64,000 nucleotides of DNA from Spirometra erinaceieuropaei (GCA_902702965.1 CACRXP010000641.1:255573-319572); one strand, 5' to 3'. Numbered from the stretch's first letter, positions 39,601 to 45,166 are shown. Notes: a model not told the origin generated them from the letters alone. Numbers and translations are program-made.

Positions 39601-41439
39601 TCAAGTAAATCCCGCACATTTTTTTTAATTTTTCTATGTATCCCAGGTTATGCAGCGCACCAACGGCTTATGTTGCAAATTAATCGTGGTCATTTTACAG
39701 ATGGAATCTTGGGAAAATCTGCTAACGTTTCGACATTTTAATGTTCAGCAGTAAAGTCGACTAATTAAGGATGAAAAATAATCTTACGGGCGAAGTAGCT
39801 GTATCCAAATTTGACCTGGTCGGCAGGAGGGTCCGATCTGTCAGGCAAACACTGCAACGAATTAAGTGACGGAATTAATATCTGCACACCCACTCCTCAC
39901 CTACACAAAACCAGTTACAATTGGACGACCACATTGAAAGCACTTAAATGCTTTATACTGAAAAGCCTATCTCGCATTTAAAAATGAAGACCCTTTTGAT
40001 GAAGAAGTTAAACAGCTTGTCAATATAAGCTGCAGGTTAAAGAGGTGATATGCGCAAACCTGTCACATGAAATAAAAGCCGTGGTTCTGAAAGTTTGACT
40101 ACGTAGATGAAATCAAATTGTATCTATCAGCACTCTAAGCATTCGATCTAAATAAACTCATACGTTTTACGAGTTCGAACGTTTTTTCGTTTGATTTGCC
40201 AAAATTAAGGGTTTCTGCTCCTTCCGTGCGAAAAAATACTTCAACAGCTTACGAATGAAGGTCATAAAGTAGCCCAGAAATTGTGTCGTCTATCTCACGA
40301 TCTGTTAACCACAAATCAGAAGAGTGTTTTCAACTACAACATATTACTTAAGTGAGAGTTAGGCGTCGACCGTTGTGCAACATAATTTCAAGTATTCAAG
40401 TCACGCCAGGCTGCCCATGTTCAAATATATTTTATTGCTGCTGCCTGCAATAACTGCAAATATCAAAACATGGCAACGTACGTGGCACGACCCGATGCAC
40501 AGGTTTTCATAATCTATAGTAATGTAAACATTTTAACGGAAACACGGGTACGAGTATTTTATCGCATTCATATAATAGCAAACCATTTGCTCCCTAACTA
40601 TTTGATCAAATAGGGAATATATCTGACCTTGTGAAAACACTTTTGCATCCTCGATCTGTGATCGCACTGACGCTATAGTTATCAACCTTTTCATCTACTA
40701 TTTTCGCCTTATTGAAAATCCTTCGTTTCCCAATCTATTTTTAAGATGTGTTATGTGTATTATAAGTATGTCTTACTAAATATACACCACAAGTTATAGT
40801 CCATAAACACCAGTGGTATCTAAACAGACACAAGTCTGTGTGAATAAATATTTCATTTTCTCAAAAGGCTCATTATTAAAATGGGTTTTCTTTAAATTAA
40901 AAGGCACTGTTTGATCGGAATTACAATTTGCGAAAAACGTAGTTTAAAAACCAATTAACAGCGAAAAATTACATAGTTATTGCCCTCTAAAATGTAGTTT
41001 AATCCAAGATGGCATCAAAGCTCTACGAAAACGTCAGTCTGTTTAAGTTATTAACTTGTTTCCGCGGAATTGTTCTTAATCGAAAACGCCTCCAGAAGGG
41101 TGGCTGACATTTCATAAGATGAGCCAGATGATGATCGTATTGCGTCTGTTTAACATACATTATCGAGTGTGAAGTGTAACTTAGAAATAAAATATTTTGG
41201 ACGGATAATCAGGAAAACAAAACTGCAGTTCATCATTCCCTCTGGTCAGCTATATTTACAAGGAAAAAACCCTTCCCGTATTACGCAGATATAAGGAATA
41301 TGGTTGGTTAAAACCTTAGGACCAAGTATCTTGAAGACCAGGTTATTCACTTGGTTATTTTTATGACACATTTTGACCTTCGTTTTTTCAGGTGACGAAG
41401 GAAAGTCCGACTGAAACGCCAAGTGATGATGAGTTATAG
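3454..41439 (+). CDS. vmat: Vesicular monoamine transporter (SLC18 family), 13 exons found, 5' end missing
   Basis: This MFS antiporter would exchange vesicular protons for cytosolic amines and sit in the synaptic or dense-core vesicle membrane. Joining 3454-3610, 9965-10376, 17099-17157, 17243-17326, 18980-19072, 22219-22308, 23775-23876, 26353-26579, 30703-30766, 31650-31769, 33159-33204, 39517-39604 and 41392-41439 gives 1590 nt in one open frame. Family landmarks appear in order: TM1 with [16 protein letters not shown], a large lumenal loop with two N-glycosylation sequons, TM2 with the conserved Lys in [14 protein letters not shown], motif DPEERS, antiporter motif C as [37 protein letters not shown] with the TM10 Asp, and a terminal [26 protein letters not shown], the HK.GHW segment and IADAAFC favour VMAT over VAChT, although FAFAESY and QGLGSAF are also VAChT-like. 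The start codon lies in an unfound upstream exon. Confidence 0.93.
3931..4476. repeat. Degenerate tandem repeat, ~205-bp unit, 2 full copies and 1 short
   Basis: Unit 1 begins GTAGCCGTGGCCACAGA near 3940 and unit 2 begins GGCAGGCGTGCCCACAGA near 4144. Both contain the alternating tract ACGCGCGCGCTGTATTACC and end in GCACCGGTAACGATGACAAT. A third, shortened unit from about 4343 keeps only the second half (AGAGGTACTATC..GGCGGATTGGCACCGGTAACG). It lies in intron 1. Confidence 0.85.
6283..6520. repeat. Diverged direct duplication in a GC-rich block
   Basis: GTCGCCAATAAGTGTGATGG near 6297 and GTTGCCGATAAGGGTAATGG near 6469 head two similar stretches that both go on to AATGNGCTCAGTC. They sit in a block (about 6000-6500) richer in G and C than its surroundings in intron 1. 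The open frames across it on both strands have no recognised domain and are probably composition effects. Confidence 0.4.
9965..10376 (+). CDS. vmat: vmat exon b: lumenal loop 1 and TM2
   Basis: Acceptor TTCTCCTACAG; donor AA|gtgagt. It encodes VPIVPDVL, then a hydrophilic loop of about 95 residues with sequons NCT and NTT, two cysteines and a Ser/Thr-rich stretch, then TM2 [17 protein letters not shown] and IGPLTNK. A long glycosylated loop between TM1 and TM2 is typical of VMATs. The Lys of FASK corresponds to the TM2 Lys that mammalian VMAT2 needs. The upstream frame from 9868 is intronic read-through. Confidence 0.95.
10615..12065. mobile_element. TA-flanked palindromic MITE-like element, outer copy
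   Basis: The left end TACACTGAGTGGCTGATCTC and right end ...TGTTCACTCACTGTA are inverted and flanked by TA. Inner arm sequence (CTCATGAAAT..GGCC near the left end; TTTCATGAAAC near the right end) also matches inverted. The element is interrupted by a younger copy at 10994-11466. It has no transposase frame. TA target sites and CAGT-type tips suggest a non-autonomous Tc1/mariner derivative (inference). Confidence 0.65.
10994..11466. mobile_element. Near-perfect palindromic MITE nested in the previous element
   Basis: The left arm 10996-11210 and right arm 11253-11464 are inverted copies with only a few differences. Tips are TACAGTGCGTGAC and GTCACGCACTGTA, flanked by TA. The spacer is about 42 bp. 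Internal matches include GTAAAAATGACTACTTGTTT against AAACAAGTAGTCATTTTTAC. The high arm identity indicates a younger insertion than its host element. Confidence 0.85.
15120..15560 (-). mobile_element. Penelope-like fragment with GIY-YIG remnant
   Basis: On the minus strand near 15290-15375 a frame reads [15 protein letters not shown] before a stop, which is the GIY-YIG endonuclease core (YIGET) of Penelope-like elements. The flanking sequence matches other copies, e.g. TTTCTCCAATGTAGTTGCTT against TTTCTCTGACGTAGTTGCTT at 44255. It is highly decayed, lacks RT and lies inside intron 2. Confidence 0.75.
17099..17157 (+). CDS. vmat: vmat exon c: start of TM3
   Basis: A 59-nt exon between acceptor TCCAAAG and donor A|gtaagt. 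It encodes [20 protein letters not shown], matching the VMAT segment with consensus IGYPIPMF.GF.I.F.STI. The entering Lys codon is split (AA|G). It follows a 6.7-kb intron and precedes an 85-bp one. Confidence 0.92.
17243..17326 (+). CDS. vmat: vmat exon d: TM3 end and TM4
   Basis: An 84-nt exon after CCTTTTCAG, ending G|gtaagt. It encodes [18 protein letters not shown] and then [10 protein letters not shown]. The ARS.QGLGS block is diagnostic for SLC18. The 85-bp intron before it (17158-17242) is the shortest in the gene. Confidence 0.93.
18980..19072 (+). CDS. vmat: vmat exon e: loop and TM5 start
   Basis: Acceptor TTCTGTAG, donor G|gtaatg. It encodes [19 protein letters not shown] followed by [11 protein letters not shown]. 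The [10 protein letters not shown] block is the conserved cytosolic-loop motif of the family (D-D/P-E-E-R-G/S). The first codon is shared with exon d and the last with exon f. Confidence 0.95.
   Translation, partial: VWVRWPHSTRIRRNDHGPLDVHSLRSPLDY
19165..19832. mobile_element. Decayed palindromic MITE remnant
   Basis: It shares its central block with the 1-kb palindromes at 24450 and 37669: GCATATTTTCCGTGTACGGA near 19567 against GCATATTTTCCGCGTACGGA near 24892, and the motif ATAATTTTGAACCCGAC. The terminal repeats are eroded. The right end is replaced directly by a Penelope element starting near 19833. Confidence 0.5.
19835..20475 (+). pseudogene. Penelope-type reverse transcriptase fragment
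   Basis: The frame encodes the C-terminal half of a Penelope [22 protein letters not shown] corresponds to the G-T-P-M-G-S-P block before the active site. GVDDTFVI is the catalytic box (usually YVDD, here GVDD). LPFLDVLV and [17 protein letters not shown] follow. A TGA at 20266-20268 interrupts the frame before KATNTVQ. The N-terminal RT motifs are missing. Confidence 0.85.
21120..21175 (+). ncRNA. Hammerhead-like ribozyme relic at Penelope 3' end
   Basis: CTGATGA (21126-21132) is followed by a hairpin GAACTCC-ATTT-GGGGTTC, then CAAAG where a functional hammerhead has GAAAC, then CTAAGGCCAATAAA. Layout and position match the hammerheads known in Penelope-like terminal repeats. The changed GAAA box suggests this copy is inactive. 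Confidence 0.55.
22219..22308 (+). CDS. vmat: vmat exon f: TM5 motif C and TM6
   Basis: Acceptor ATTTTTAG, donor G|gtaaga. It encodes [20 protein letters not shown] and [10 protein letters not shown]. With the end of exon e it forms [10 protein letters not shown], the antiporter motif C (GxxxGPxxG). KSAPFL.L.AL matches the family. Confidence 0.95.
22565..22985. repeat. Highly diverged tandem repeat, ~130-150-bp units
   Basis: Three loosely similar units follow one another in intron 6. Each has a T-rich motif like TTTTCCTTATCATTTTAGTC (also TTTTTGTTATCTTAATCCAG and CATACTATTTTAATTCGG), then GGNTGGGTYRC, then a CATATG/CACATG-containing stretch ending GGTTACA. The match is poor enough that the period is approximate. 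Confidence 0.4.
23775..23876 (+). CDS. vmat: vmat exon g: central loop and TM7 start
   Basis: The acceptor is AAAACCAG at 23767-23774. The nearby CTTGCAG six bases on would break the phase, so the earlier AG is chosen. It encodes [20 protein letters not shown] and then [15 protein letters not shown], matching the family's LLxDPYIL. The donor AG|gttctg is weak, but using it gives an ungapped join to exon h. There is no long ORF here, so translation-only scans miss this exon. Confidence 0.88.
24450..25448. mobile_element. 1-kb TA-flanked palindromic element
   Basis: The left end TACAGTGGGTGTGTTAATTT and right end (TGTGTTAGCCCACCTACTTTA) are inverted. Arms of about 350 bp match inverted throughout, e.g. 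AAGTAGTGTTGTGAAACTAA against TTAGTTTTACAACACTACTT, and CGGCTGCATGCAAG against CTTACATGCAGTCC. The centre carries TATTTTCCGCGTACGGAAAA, itself palindromic. There is no transposase. It is the same family as 37669-38667, somewhat more diverged, and lies in intron 7. Confidence 0.8.
25500..25930. other. GC-rich unidentified block in intron 7
   Basis: This stretch is clearly richer in G and C than the surrounding intron and is open on the minus strand from 25609 to 25896 (95 codons) with no recognised motif. It directly follows the 1-kb palindrome. It may be an unrecognised repeat or a transposon fragment. Confidence 0.3.
26353..26579 (+). CDS. vmat: vmat exon h: TM7, TM8 and TM9 region
   Basis: Acceptor GTCTTTGCAG, donor TGC|gtaagt, ending in phase 0. 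It encodes [20 protein letters not shown], then [35 protein letters not shown] and [30 protein letters not shown] matches the MGIAMLEP.LPIWM consensus, and W..G..FL....YL..TN...L.HK.G.W is a hallmark of SLC18 members. Confidence 0.96.
27650..28080. other. GC-rich unidentified block in intron 8
   Basis: From about 27660 to 28060 the base composition shifts to GC-rich, with CpG-containing words such as GGCGCGGATATCCCACGCG. No open frame or similarity to the other repeats here could be seen. It lies just upstream of a Penelope fragment. Confidence 0.3.
28425..29290 (-). mobile_element. Penelope-like element fragment, 3' half
   Basis: On the minus strand, order 5'-3': an inter-domain block (about 29290-29010, [20 protein letters not shown]), a GIY-YIG core (about 29000-28915, [23 protein letters not shown]), the C-terminal domain (28860-28575) and a hammerhead-like tail. 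RT is missing. The frame is broken. It lies in intron 8, antisense to vmat. Confidence 0.8.
28444..28477 (-). ncRNA. Hammerhead ribozyme-like core in Penelope tail
   Basis: Minus strand: CTGATGA, then 19 nt, then GAAACGTTAGACTGATAAAC. The two core boxes CTGATGA and GAAA are intact, and stem III would be minimal (ACGU), as reported for Penelope hammerheads that work as dimers. Stem II is weak by eye (GA..UC closing only). A GTC just upstream could pair with GAC after the cleavage site as stem I. Confidence 0.6.
29296..29470 (+). mobile_element. Inverted Penelope fragment with GIY-YIG C-terminus
   Basis: The + strand reads [20 protein letters not shown] followed by WDPAIFSSF, homologous to the endonuclease end (YVGETER..RTRMAEH) of the minus-strand elements. 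It lies head-to-head against the minus-strand fragment at 28425-29290, forming a diverged inverted pair. Confidence 0.7.
29680..29765. repeat. SINE 3'-tail fragment
   Basis: GCCGGTATTTAGAAATGGTCATTCCAGTCTCCGTCGCC-type sequence matches the tail of the tRNA-like SINE at 33707-33770 (AGTGGCCATTCCAGTCTCCC) and at 37600-37660. The head is absent. Confidence 0.5.
30703..30766 (+). CDS. vmat: vmat exon i: loop and TM9
   Basis: A 64-nt exon after GTATCTAG, ending G|gtgagt. It encodes [20 protein letters not shown] plus A, matching the IPFA.NI..LIAPN.G.GF segment. It follows a 4.1-kb intron and is too short to be seen as an ORF. Confidence 0.92.
31650..31769 (+). CDS. vmat: vmat exon j: TM10 with signature VDLRH...YGSVY..AD
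   Basis: Acceptor TTAATTTTAG, donor G|gtaact. It encodes [40 protein letters not shown] and a split Gly. This is the most conserved block of SLC18. The Asp of GIADAAFC is the TM10 Asp needed for transport in mammalian VMATs. Confidence 0.96.
32522..33000 (-). mobile_element. Penelope-like element, 3' end fragment
   Basis: It matches the C-terminal and tail region of the other copies on the minus strand: GCCTGACGTTTCG in the hammerhead-like region, GTTGGTGTGATGATTGCT, TACTCCGCCTAGGCTAGG and GAGAAATTCGGCCATATCGA. The hammerhead core is degraded. It ends about 160 bp before vmat exon k without touching its acceptor. Confidence 0.7.
33159..33204 (+). CDS. vmat: vmat exon k: TM10 end and loop
   Basis: A 46-nt exon after TTGCATTGCAG, ending TG|gtaagt. 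It encodes [15 protein letters not shown] plus a split Trp, matching the GP..GG.....GF.W consensus. It lies about 160 bp beyond a Penelope fragment. Confidence 0.93.
33500..33562. repeat. TA-rich microsatellite
   Basis: An AT/TATA run (ATATATATATATATTGTTATATATATAA-type, broken by single bases) immediately precedes the tRNA-like SINE. Another perfect (AT)n run is at 33769-33789. Confidence 0.8.
33563..33795 (+). mobile_element. tRNA-derived SINE
   Basis: GTGCCCAATGGTTAGAG resembles an A box, and CGAGTTCAAGCTTCGGG lies about 40 bp downstream as a B box, giving a polymerase III promoter layout. The body ends GAAGTGGCCATTCCAGTCTC and CCTTGTCTCTGTCGGTAATG, followed by (AT)n. Related sequence occurs at 36650-36830, 37370-37670 and, tail only, at 29680. 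Confidence 0.6.
33900..35420. repeat. Degenerate tandem array built on CACGGAAATCTTTCGT
   Basis: The word CACGGAAATCTTTTGT or a close variant recurs at about 33976, 34058, 34118, 34294, 34457, 34598, 34637, 34980 and 35277. Between copies, other words recur in the same order: GAGTACTACGGC, TTGACCTCAGCGTCTAGAA, TGCTGTCATC and CACTGCA. Spacing varies from about 60 to 280 bp, so it is an irregular satellite-like array. It shows no coding signal of its own and directly abuts the Merlin transposase remnant. Confidence 0.7.
35761..36420 (-). pseudogene. Merlin-type (ISXO2-like) DDE transposase pseudogene
   Basis: The open frame 36288-35761 (175 codons, minus strand) has the ISXO2/Merlin layout: [19 protein letters not shown] (first acidic position and the RKY..GR box), [26 protein letters not shown] and [20 protein letters not shown] followed by IEAYW. 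The Glu of HTNAIEAYW is kept. The second catalytic Asp, usually in T/S-D-x-W, is Asn here (TNEW). Upstream to about 36420 a broken frame still shows FQCTKCYR, a possible N-terminal zinc-binding remnant. No terminal inverted repeats were found. It is inactive. Confidence 0.82.
36650..36830 (+). mobile_element. tRNA-like SINE relative (diverged)
   Basis: It starts with an (AT)n run and a CCGGACCCCCGGCACAG block comparable to GCGGGACCCTCATCGAG at 33563. It then has GCGAGGGGTTCGACTC, a B-box-like word. The tail is not recognisable. It lies just 3' of the Merlin remnant in intron 11. Confidence 0.4.
37130..37380. repeat. Dispersed repeat, copy 1
   Basis: AAGTACTTATGGCCCATCTG-GTAGACCGC matches AAAGTGTTTATGACCTGTCT-GGTAGACACCGC at 38943. 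Both continue with a TG-rich stretch and end in ATTCAATGTC/ATTCAATCTC...CTATATATAT. A 20-bp unit (GGCTGGATAGGTATACAATT) is duplicated in tandem near 37255-37300. The two copies flank the palindrome at 37669-38667 in the same orientation. Confidence 0.6.
37381..37668 (+). mobile_element. SINE copy with tail GGCCATTCAGGTC
   Basis: After an AT-rich run, the sequence ends in GACCGGAAGAAATGGCCATT and CAGGTCTTCGTTGTCTTTGC, the same tail as the SINE at 33563-33795. The head has weak A and B box-like words (ACCGATTAGGCTACGGA). It abuts the TA target site of the next element. Confidence 0.5.
37669..38667. mobile_element. 1-kb TA-flanked palindromic element, youngest copy
   Basis: The tips TACAGTAGATGTGCTATCTC and the inverted right end (GTTAGCACATCTACTGTA) are near-perfect, flanked by TA. 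Arms of about 375 bp (37669-38045 and 38290-38667) match inverted, e.g. CTATAATGATCCAATTACCC against GGGTAACTGGATCATTATAG. The centre is about 245 bp and has no ORF of note. CAGT tips and TA duplication fit a non-autonomous Tc1/mariner element (inference). It lies in intron 11. Confidence 0.88.
38910..39130. repeat. Dispersed repeat, copy 2
   Basis: Second copy of the repeat at 37130-37380, in the same orientation (GTTTATGACCTGTCTGGTAG, TCTACATTCAATCTCTG, TATATATA). The upstream part (38709-38954) is open for 81 codons on the + strand, without a recognisable domain. Confidence 0.55.
39517..39604 (+). CDS. vmat: vmat exon l: TM11 and TM12
   Basis: Acceptor TATTTCCAG after a T-rich tract. It encodes [20 protein letters not shown] and [10 protein letters not shown]. 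The donor used is CAA|gtaaat at 39605. An alternative donor at CCAG|gtagca would make the last exon read GDEGKSD-stop, giving a shorter tail. The chosen version gives a longer acidic tail. The position equivalent to the TM11 Asp of mammalian VMATs is Thr here (VVY preceded by T). Confidence 0.88.
39605..41391. other. Intron 12, mostly featureless AT-rich DNA
   Basis: No coding exon or intact repeat was seen. Near 41040-41135 the words AATCGAAAACGCCTCCAG and TGACATTTCATAAGATGAGC resemble the end of a palindromic element arm (compare 46950-47012), so an old remnant may be present. Confidence 0.4.
41392..41439 (+). CDS. vmat: vmat last exon: cytosolic C-terminus and stop
   Basis: Acceptor CGTTTTTTCAG. 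It encodes [15 protein letters not shown] followed by TAG. It is a short acidic tail with possible phosphorylation sites but no Leu-Leu or Ile-Leu sorting motif like that of mammalian VMAT2. Its exact frame depends on the donor choice in the previous exon. Confidence 0.82.
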   Translation: MTKESPTETPSDDEL

Positions 41440-41831
41440 GCGACTACAAGAAGGAGAGCGACTACAAAGTCGATGACTGCCGACGTTAAAAGGGCAATAA
41501 TCACAATCAATCAAGTGAATCCAACTTACAGCTTTTAAGACCGCGTGAAAAGGATTCAAGCCTGACAGCGTTTAACTCTCCCTTTTCTGTAAAAAGATTC
41601 TCGATAATTTTTTTGATTTCTTGTTGTTTTTCGTTTTATAAAATGCGCCCTTCAAAGTAATTCATTTTCTCCTTAAAAAAGCCTTAACATTTCTTTACTA
41701 AACATATTTTTATGGTACTGCATAACAGCATAGGTGAAGTGTGCCAGAAATCTCGCCAAATGCTCTTTGCATAGAAACTCGGGAACATTATTGACCTAGA
41801 TCTTTACAACGCATTCAAATGTATTCAGTTA

Positions 41832-41837
41832 AATAAA
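41832..41837 (+). terminator. Candidate polyadenylation signal for vmat
   Basis: A canonical AATAAA lies 393 bp after the stop codon, within an AT-rich stretch that fits a 3' UTR. No stronger signal is seen closer to the stop on the + strand. Transcript data would be needed to confirm cleavage here. Confidence 0.5.
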
Positions 41838-41999
41838 GTTCTCGATCTTGCCAACAGGAAAATCAGCCAGTAGTTACTTTATGTTTGGCGGGACACAAAA
41901 TTTCTATAAACGATATTTGGAATCATATGTTCATATAAACATTTTAACGATTATAGTTTAAAGAAAGGATCGATAAAAGACCAGCTACACGATATCGTT

Positions 42000-42145
42000 T
42001 TGGACTAGCTAATGCCCACTTAGGGTAAGATAATTCCTATTGACCCAACTGTGAAACAATGGGCACCTCCGTGGAATTCGGGCACAGGCAGTAAGGGGAA
42101 GACTTTAGTACAGCCAACGGCTCGGTCTTTGGCGTTCCATCTCAA
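42000..42145 (-). mobile_element. tRNA-derived SINE, degraded copy
   Basis: ATTGACCCAACTGTGAAACA, AATTCGGGCACAGGCAGTAA and AGTACAGCCAACGGCTCGG match in order the better preserved copy at 42785-42985 (ATTGACTCAACTGTG, ATTCGAATCCACGCAGTAAG, TTACAGCCAACGCGCTAACC). It lies downstream of vmat. Confidence 0.6.
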
Positions 42146-42264
42146 CCCTTGGAGACTATGATAGTCTAAGAGAAGAAACATGTGGACTGCAGGTCAGATG
42201 AAACTGAGTTCGGATGAAACAACATGTATGTAGGGCTATAACCTACTCAAATAGATAACGTAGG

Positions 42265-42385
42265 TATTATTTCTAGGTAACGGATTTTTTGGGTGCCATC
42301 TCCCGATTGTTACCCAGTCAACGCTCTAACCATTTGAGATACGAGGTCCGCCGGACAACGCGAGTTTAATCACATTTGGGTCAAA
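42265..42385 (-). mobile_element. tRNA-like sequence, degraded
   Basis: On the minus strand, CGTATCTCAAATGGTTAGAG (A box-like) and GTAACAATCGGGAGATGG follow. The + strand reads CAACGCTCTAACCATTTGAG. A second copy at 42600-42720 has CCAACGCTCTAACCATCTGA and the same flank, GTTTAATCCCATTTGGGTCA. Confidence 0.5.
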
Positions 42386-42599
42386 TTGCCCGCCCATAAC
42401 GTAGATACATATTTTCCACAAAAAAGGGAATTCTGTGAAGAGGCCTCGACTACGGGGCAATATTCATGACGTTTTTGGTATCGAAAACGTATTGTGTCGG
42501 TTTCCGTCATGACGTTCAATGAGTTATGTCATATACGGTAGGGCACACACCCTGTCAGTTATAGTTTTCCCTGGGGGCATACCTAGGAATTCATTGGTG

Positions 42600-42720
42600 C
42601 TGAAAGGCCACTTATTAAGGATGCTGGCCAACGCTCTAACCATCTGAGCTAGGAGAGCTCGCAGAACGACGCCAGTTTAATCCCATTTGGGTCAAGTTAC
42701 CCGCCCAACCTACTGCAACG
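42600..42720 (-). mobile_element. tRNA-like sequence, second copy
   Basis: It shares GCCAACGCTCTAACCATCTG-AGCTAGGAG and the flank CCCATTTGGGTCAAGTTACC with 42265-42385 (CACATTTGGGTCAAATTGCC). The D-arm-like half is kept and the T-arm half is lost. Confidence 0.5.
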
Positions 42721-42784
42721 TCTGGAATTCACCAAATATGATACAGTAAGTTGACTACCCAAGCAGGATTTCCCAAGTAATTTA

Positions 42785-42985
42785 CCTAGAATCCGCCAGA
42801 TGACAACCAGGCTCACCTAGTTCGTAGATGTTTTGGCAGATTATGAATAATTCATATTGACTCAACTGTGAAAATTTCGGCATCTCGGTGCGATTCGAAT
42901 CCACGCAGTAAGAGGAAGGCTTTATTACAGCCAACGCGCTAACCGCTTGAGCTACGAGACCCCGACCGACGACGTGTGTTTAATA
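42785..42985 (-). mobile_element. tRNA-derived SINE with almost complete tRNA fold
   Basis: The minus strand from about 42963 reads GGTCTCGTAGCTCAAGCGGT-TAGCGCG, then a GGCT/AGCC hairpin with a 7-nt loop, then GATTCGAATCGCACCGAGAT. A box (TAGCTCAAGCGGTTAG) and B box (GATTCGAATC) are clear. The acceptor pairs GGTCTCG with CGAGATG. The T stem pairs poorly and the variable region is long, so this is read as a SINE head and not a working tRNA. Confidence 0.6.
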
Positions 42986-44214
42986 AGATAATTGGCAACG
43001 CAACTTAGAAGCAAAATGGGCGGTTTGATTTATCTCTCTATGGCATATGCGTGTTTTAAATAAAACTTCTATCTTTACGCAATCTAAAATCTTTCAAACA
43101 GCACCTCGGGGAAAGCAATGTCTGAATGATTTTCTTAAGACAATGGGCTCTTCAGGAAGTCTACATTTCCGATTAGCTAATATGCGCCGATTGGCATGAA
43201 GCAGCTGATAAAGAGAGAATGCAGAATTGCAAAATATGGCAAATAAACGGGCCTGAATTTGCGAAAGAAAAATCTCGATCACCGCCCACCGGTGGAGATT
43301 TCGAACTCTCAGCTTCAGGTAGACTGCAGGGTCGAAATAACTGGACACGTCCTCAGCAGTATAGATTTTTTTGCGATACGGCTGCATTTGCGAGGGATGT
43401 GTAAACAATGCATGTGGGTCCAGTTACAATATGTCAAATACAAGCATTTATATAATTCTACCGCCTGATAACAACACGTCTGTAGCAGCGAACAGTACGT
43501 GATTTCTGCAGTGCAAATCGAAATGCAGAGAATACACGAAATTTTGAAGCATCGACGCAAATAAACTGATAAAAATAGTGCCAGATTGCAACGAACCGGA
43601 TCGAAACGGACATTATACATATTGCCAATAGAAGCGAAGAGACGAGTCCCAGGAAACAGTCTTGAGGAAGAAGACACGATCGCCGGGACAAGAGTTTTAT
43701 TAGTCTGACGTTCCAGATCCCTGGTCGAACACACCATCAGAGACAAAAACAGATACGGGTGGCTCATGCACAAGGGGCTGCAGTATCTACAGGATGCAGT
43801 CGCCATGCTACAGCATACCTATACATACTCACGACTCCCACCACCTTATTCAGAGAACACTGCACGTGGTGTGATAGTCGACATTCGCGTCCTTAATTAT
43901 TGCAATTTCATCATGTGCGTTGGATGTTGGTGTGATGATTGCTCGACCATCTGATCCACCGGCCATGTCGTTGAGAACGGTGTTCACATGTGCGTTTCCT
44001 GTGTGGCTATTTGCCCTGCCTAGGCAAAGTCTCCGCACCGAGTATGGAAGGGGACGGTCGTTGCACTGGTTGATGGACTGGGAGCCAATAAACCATGATT
44101 CAAGCAGCTCCCTGCCCATGCGGTTGTCATTTCTAGCGAGAATTTCGGCCTCGTCGAATTTGAATGTGTGGCTGGATGTCGTCTAATATGCCGCGTCATT
44201 TCTCCTCACGGGTG

Positions 44215-44335
44215 CAGCGTGTTCGACAATTTGATTTCGAAGATGTCTTCCGGTTTCTCTGACGTAGTTGCTTTGTCCGCGACTGCACCACATCCGATAA
44301 ACGACTCCAGATGTTTACTGCCATGTCAATGAGCC
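44215..44335 (-). pseudogene. Penelope GIY-YIG endonuclease domain
   Basis: The frame reads VVYRMWCSRGQSNYVRETGR, HLRNQIVEHAAPVRRND. VVY...NYVRETGRHL corresponds to GIY...YIGET.R.L, with the Gly of YIG changed to Arg. The CxxC-like Cys pair seen in other copies is partly kept. It lies downstream of RT in the element, as expected for Penelope elements. Confidence 0.75.
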
Positions 44336-44587
44336 TTTTGTTTCCATTAGCTGACGCCTGATAGTTGCCATCGGTGTGTTTGCAACTCCAGCTTTAAGTG
44401 GAGTGTGAAGGTGGCCGGCAGCTCTCAGAACCCTCTTGACACACGGGAGCGCTCGCCAAAATGTGGTGTCCGTGCGGTTTTGACTATGATTCCTTTTGTA
44501 TATCCACTGGTTGTCCCCGTTGAGCGGGTACCCACTGGCTTTGAAGATCCGTCGGAGTTACTGTAGTTCGGTAATCTTATCGTTCGG

Positions 44588-45166
44588 CTAGATGCAGTGC
44601 GTTCGAACAAGCCGATAGGACGTCCTTACACATTTGCGTTTGTGGCTGATTGGGTGGTTGCTGTTGAAGTTCAGTACTTGCATCGTATTTGTCGCTTTCC
44701 TGAACACTTCGGTCTTTAGTCCACCACAATCTTTGTGGCATACGAGGACATCCAGGAAGGACAGCTGGCTATTCTCGTCGTCCTTTATCGTACAATATAT
44801 GTCCGGGAAGACCGCATTCAAATGCTCCTTGAATGTTGGCAGTTGATCCCGGTTAATAAGGACAAATCTATCATCCAGATACCGGGCCCAGAATTTCGGT
44901 CTGTGGTGTTGAAAGACCAGTGACTCTATTCGTTGCAGGAATCCCAAAATCGGCGAAGCCAATGGTGTGCCCTCCGCCTGCTCGTAGATTGTCCCGTCGA
45001 AATTGAAGTACGTCATGAGACAGATTTTTAGGAGCTGAATGATTTGTGCGCGTCCAAGACGATTCTCCGTTCCATCGTGTTTGCTTTGTAGAAGCAGCCC
45101 GATTGACTCAGTTGCCAGGTCCTGATTTATAAAAGTAAATATGGGCCTAACATAAAAAGATGCCAT
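44588..45166 (-). pseudogene. Penelope reverse transcriptase, core domain
   Basis: 192 codons are open. Residues 20-70 carry DLATESIGLLLQSKH and LMTYFNFDGTIYEQAEGTPL; ASPI follows in place of the usual MGSPI, so the G of that box is lost. FWARYLDDRFVLI has the catalytic YxDD intact. LSFLDVLVCHKDCGGLKTEV and FRKATNTMQVLNFNSNHPIS are the RT C-terminal motifs. The finger motifs upstream are broken by stops. Confidence 0.88.

Noticed and set aside
41428..41436. C-terminal DDEL resembling an ER retrieval signal.
   Set aside because: KDEL-type signals act in the lumen, and the C-terminus of SLC18 proteins is cytosolic.
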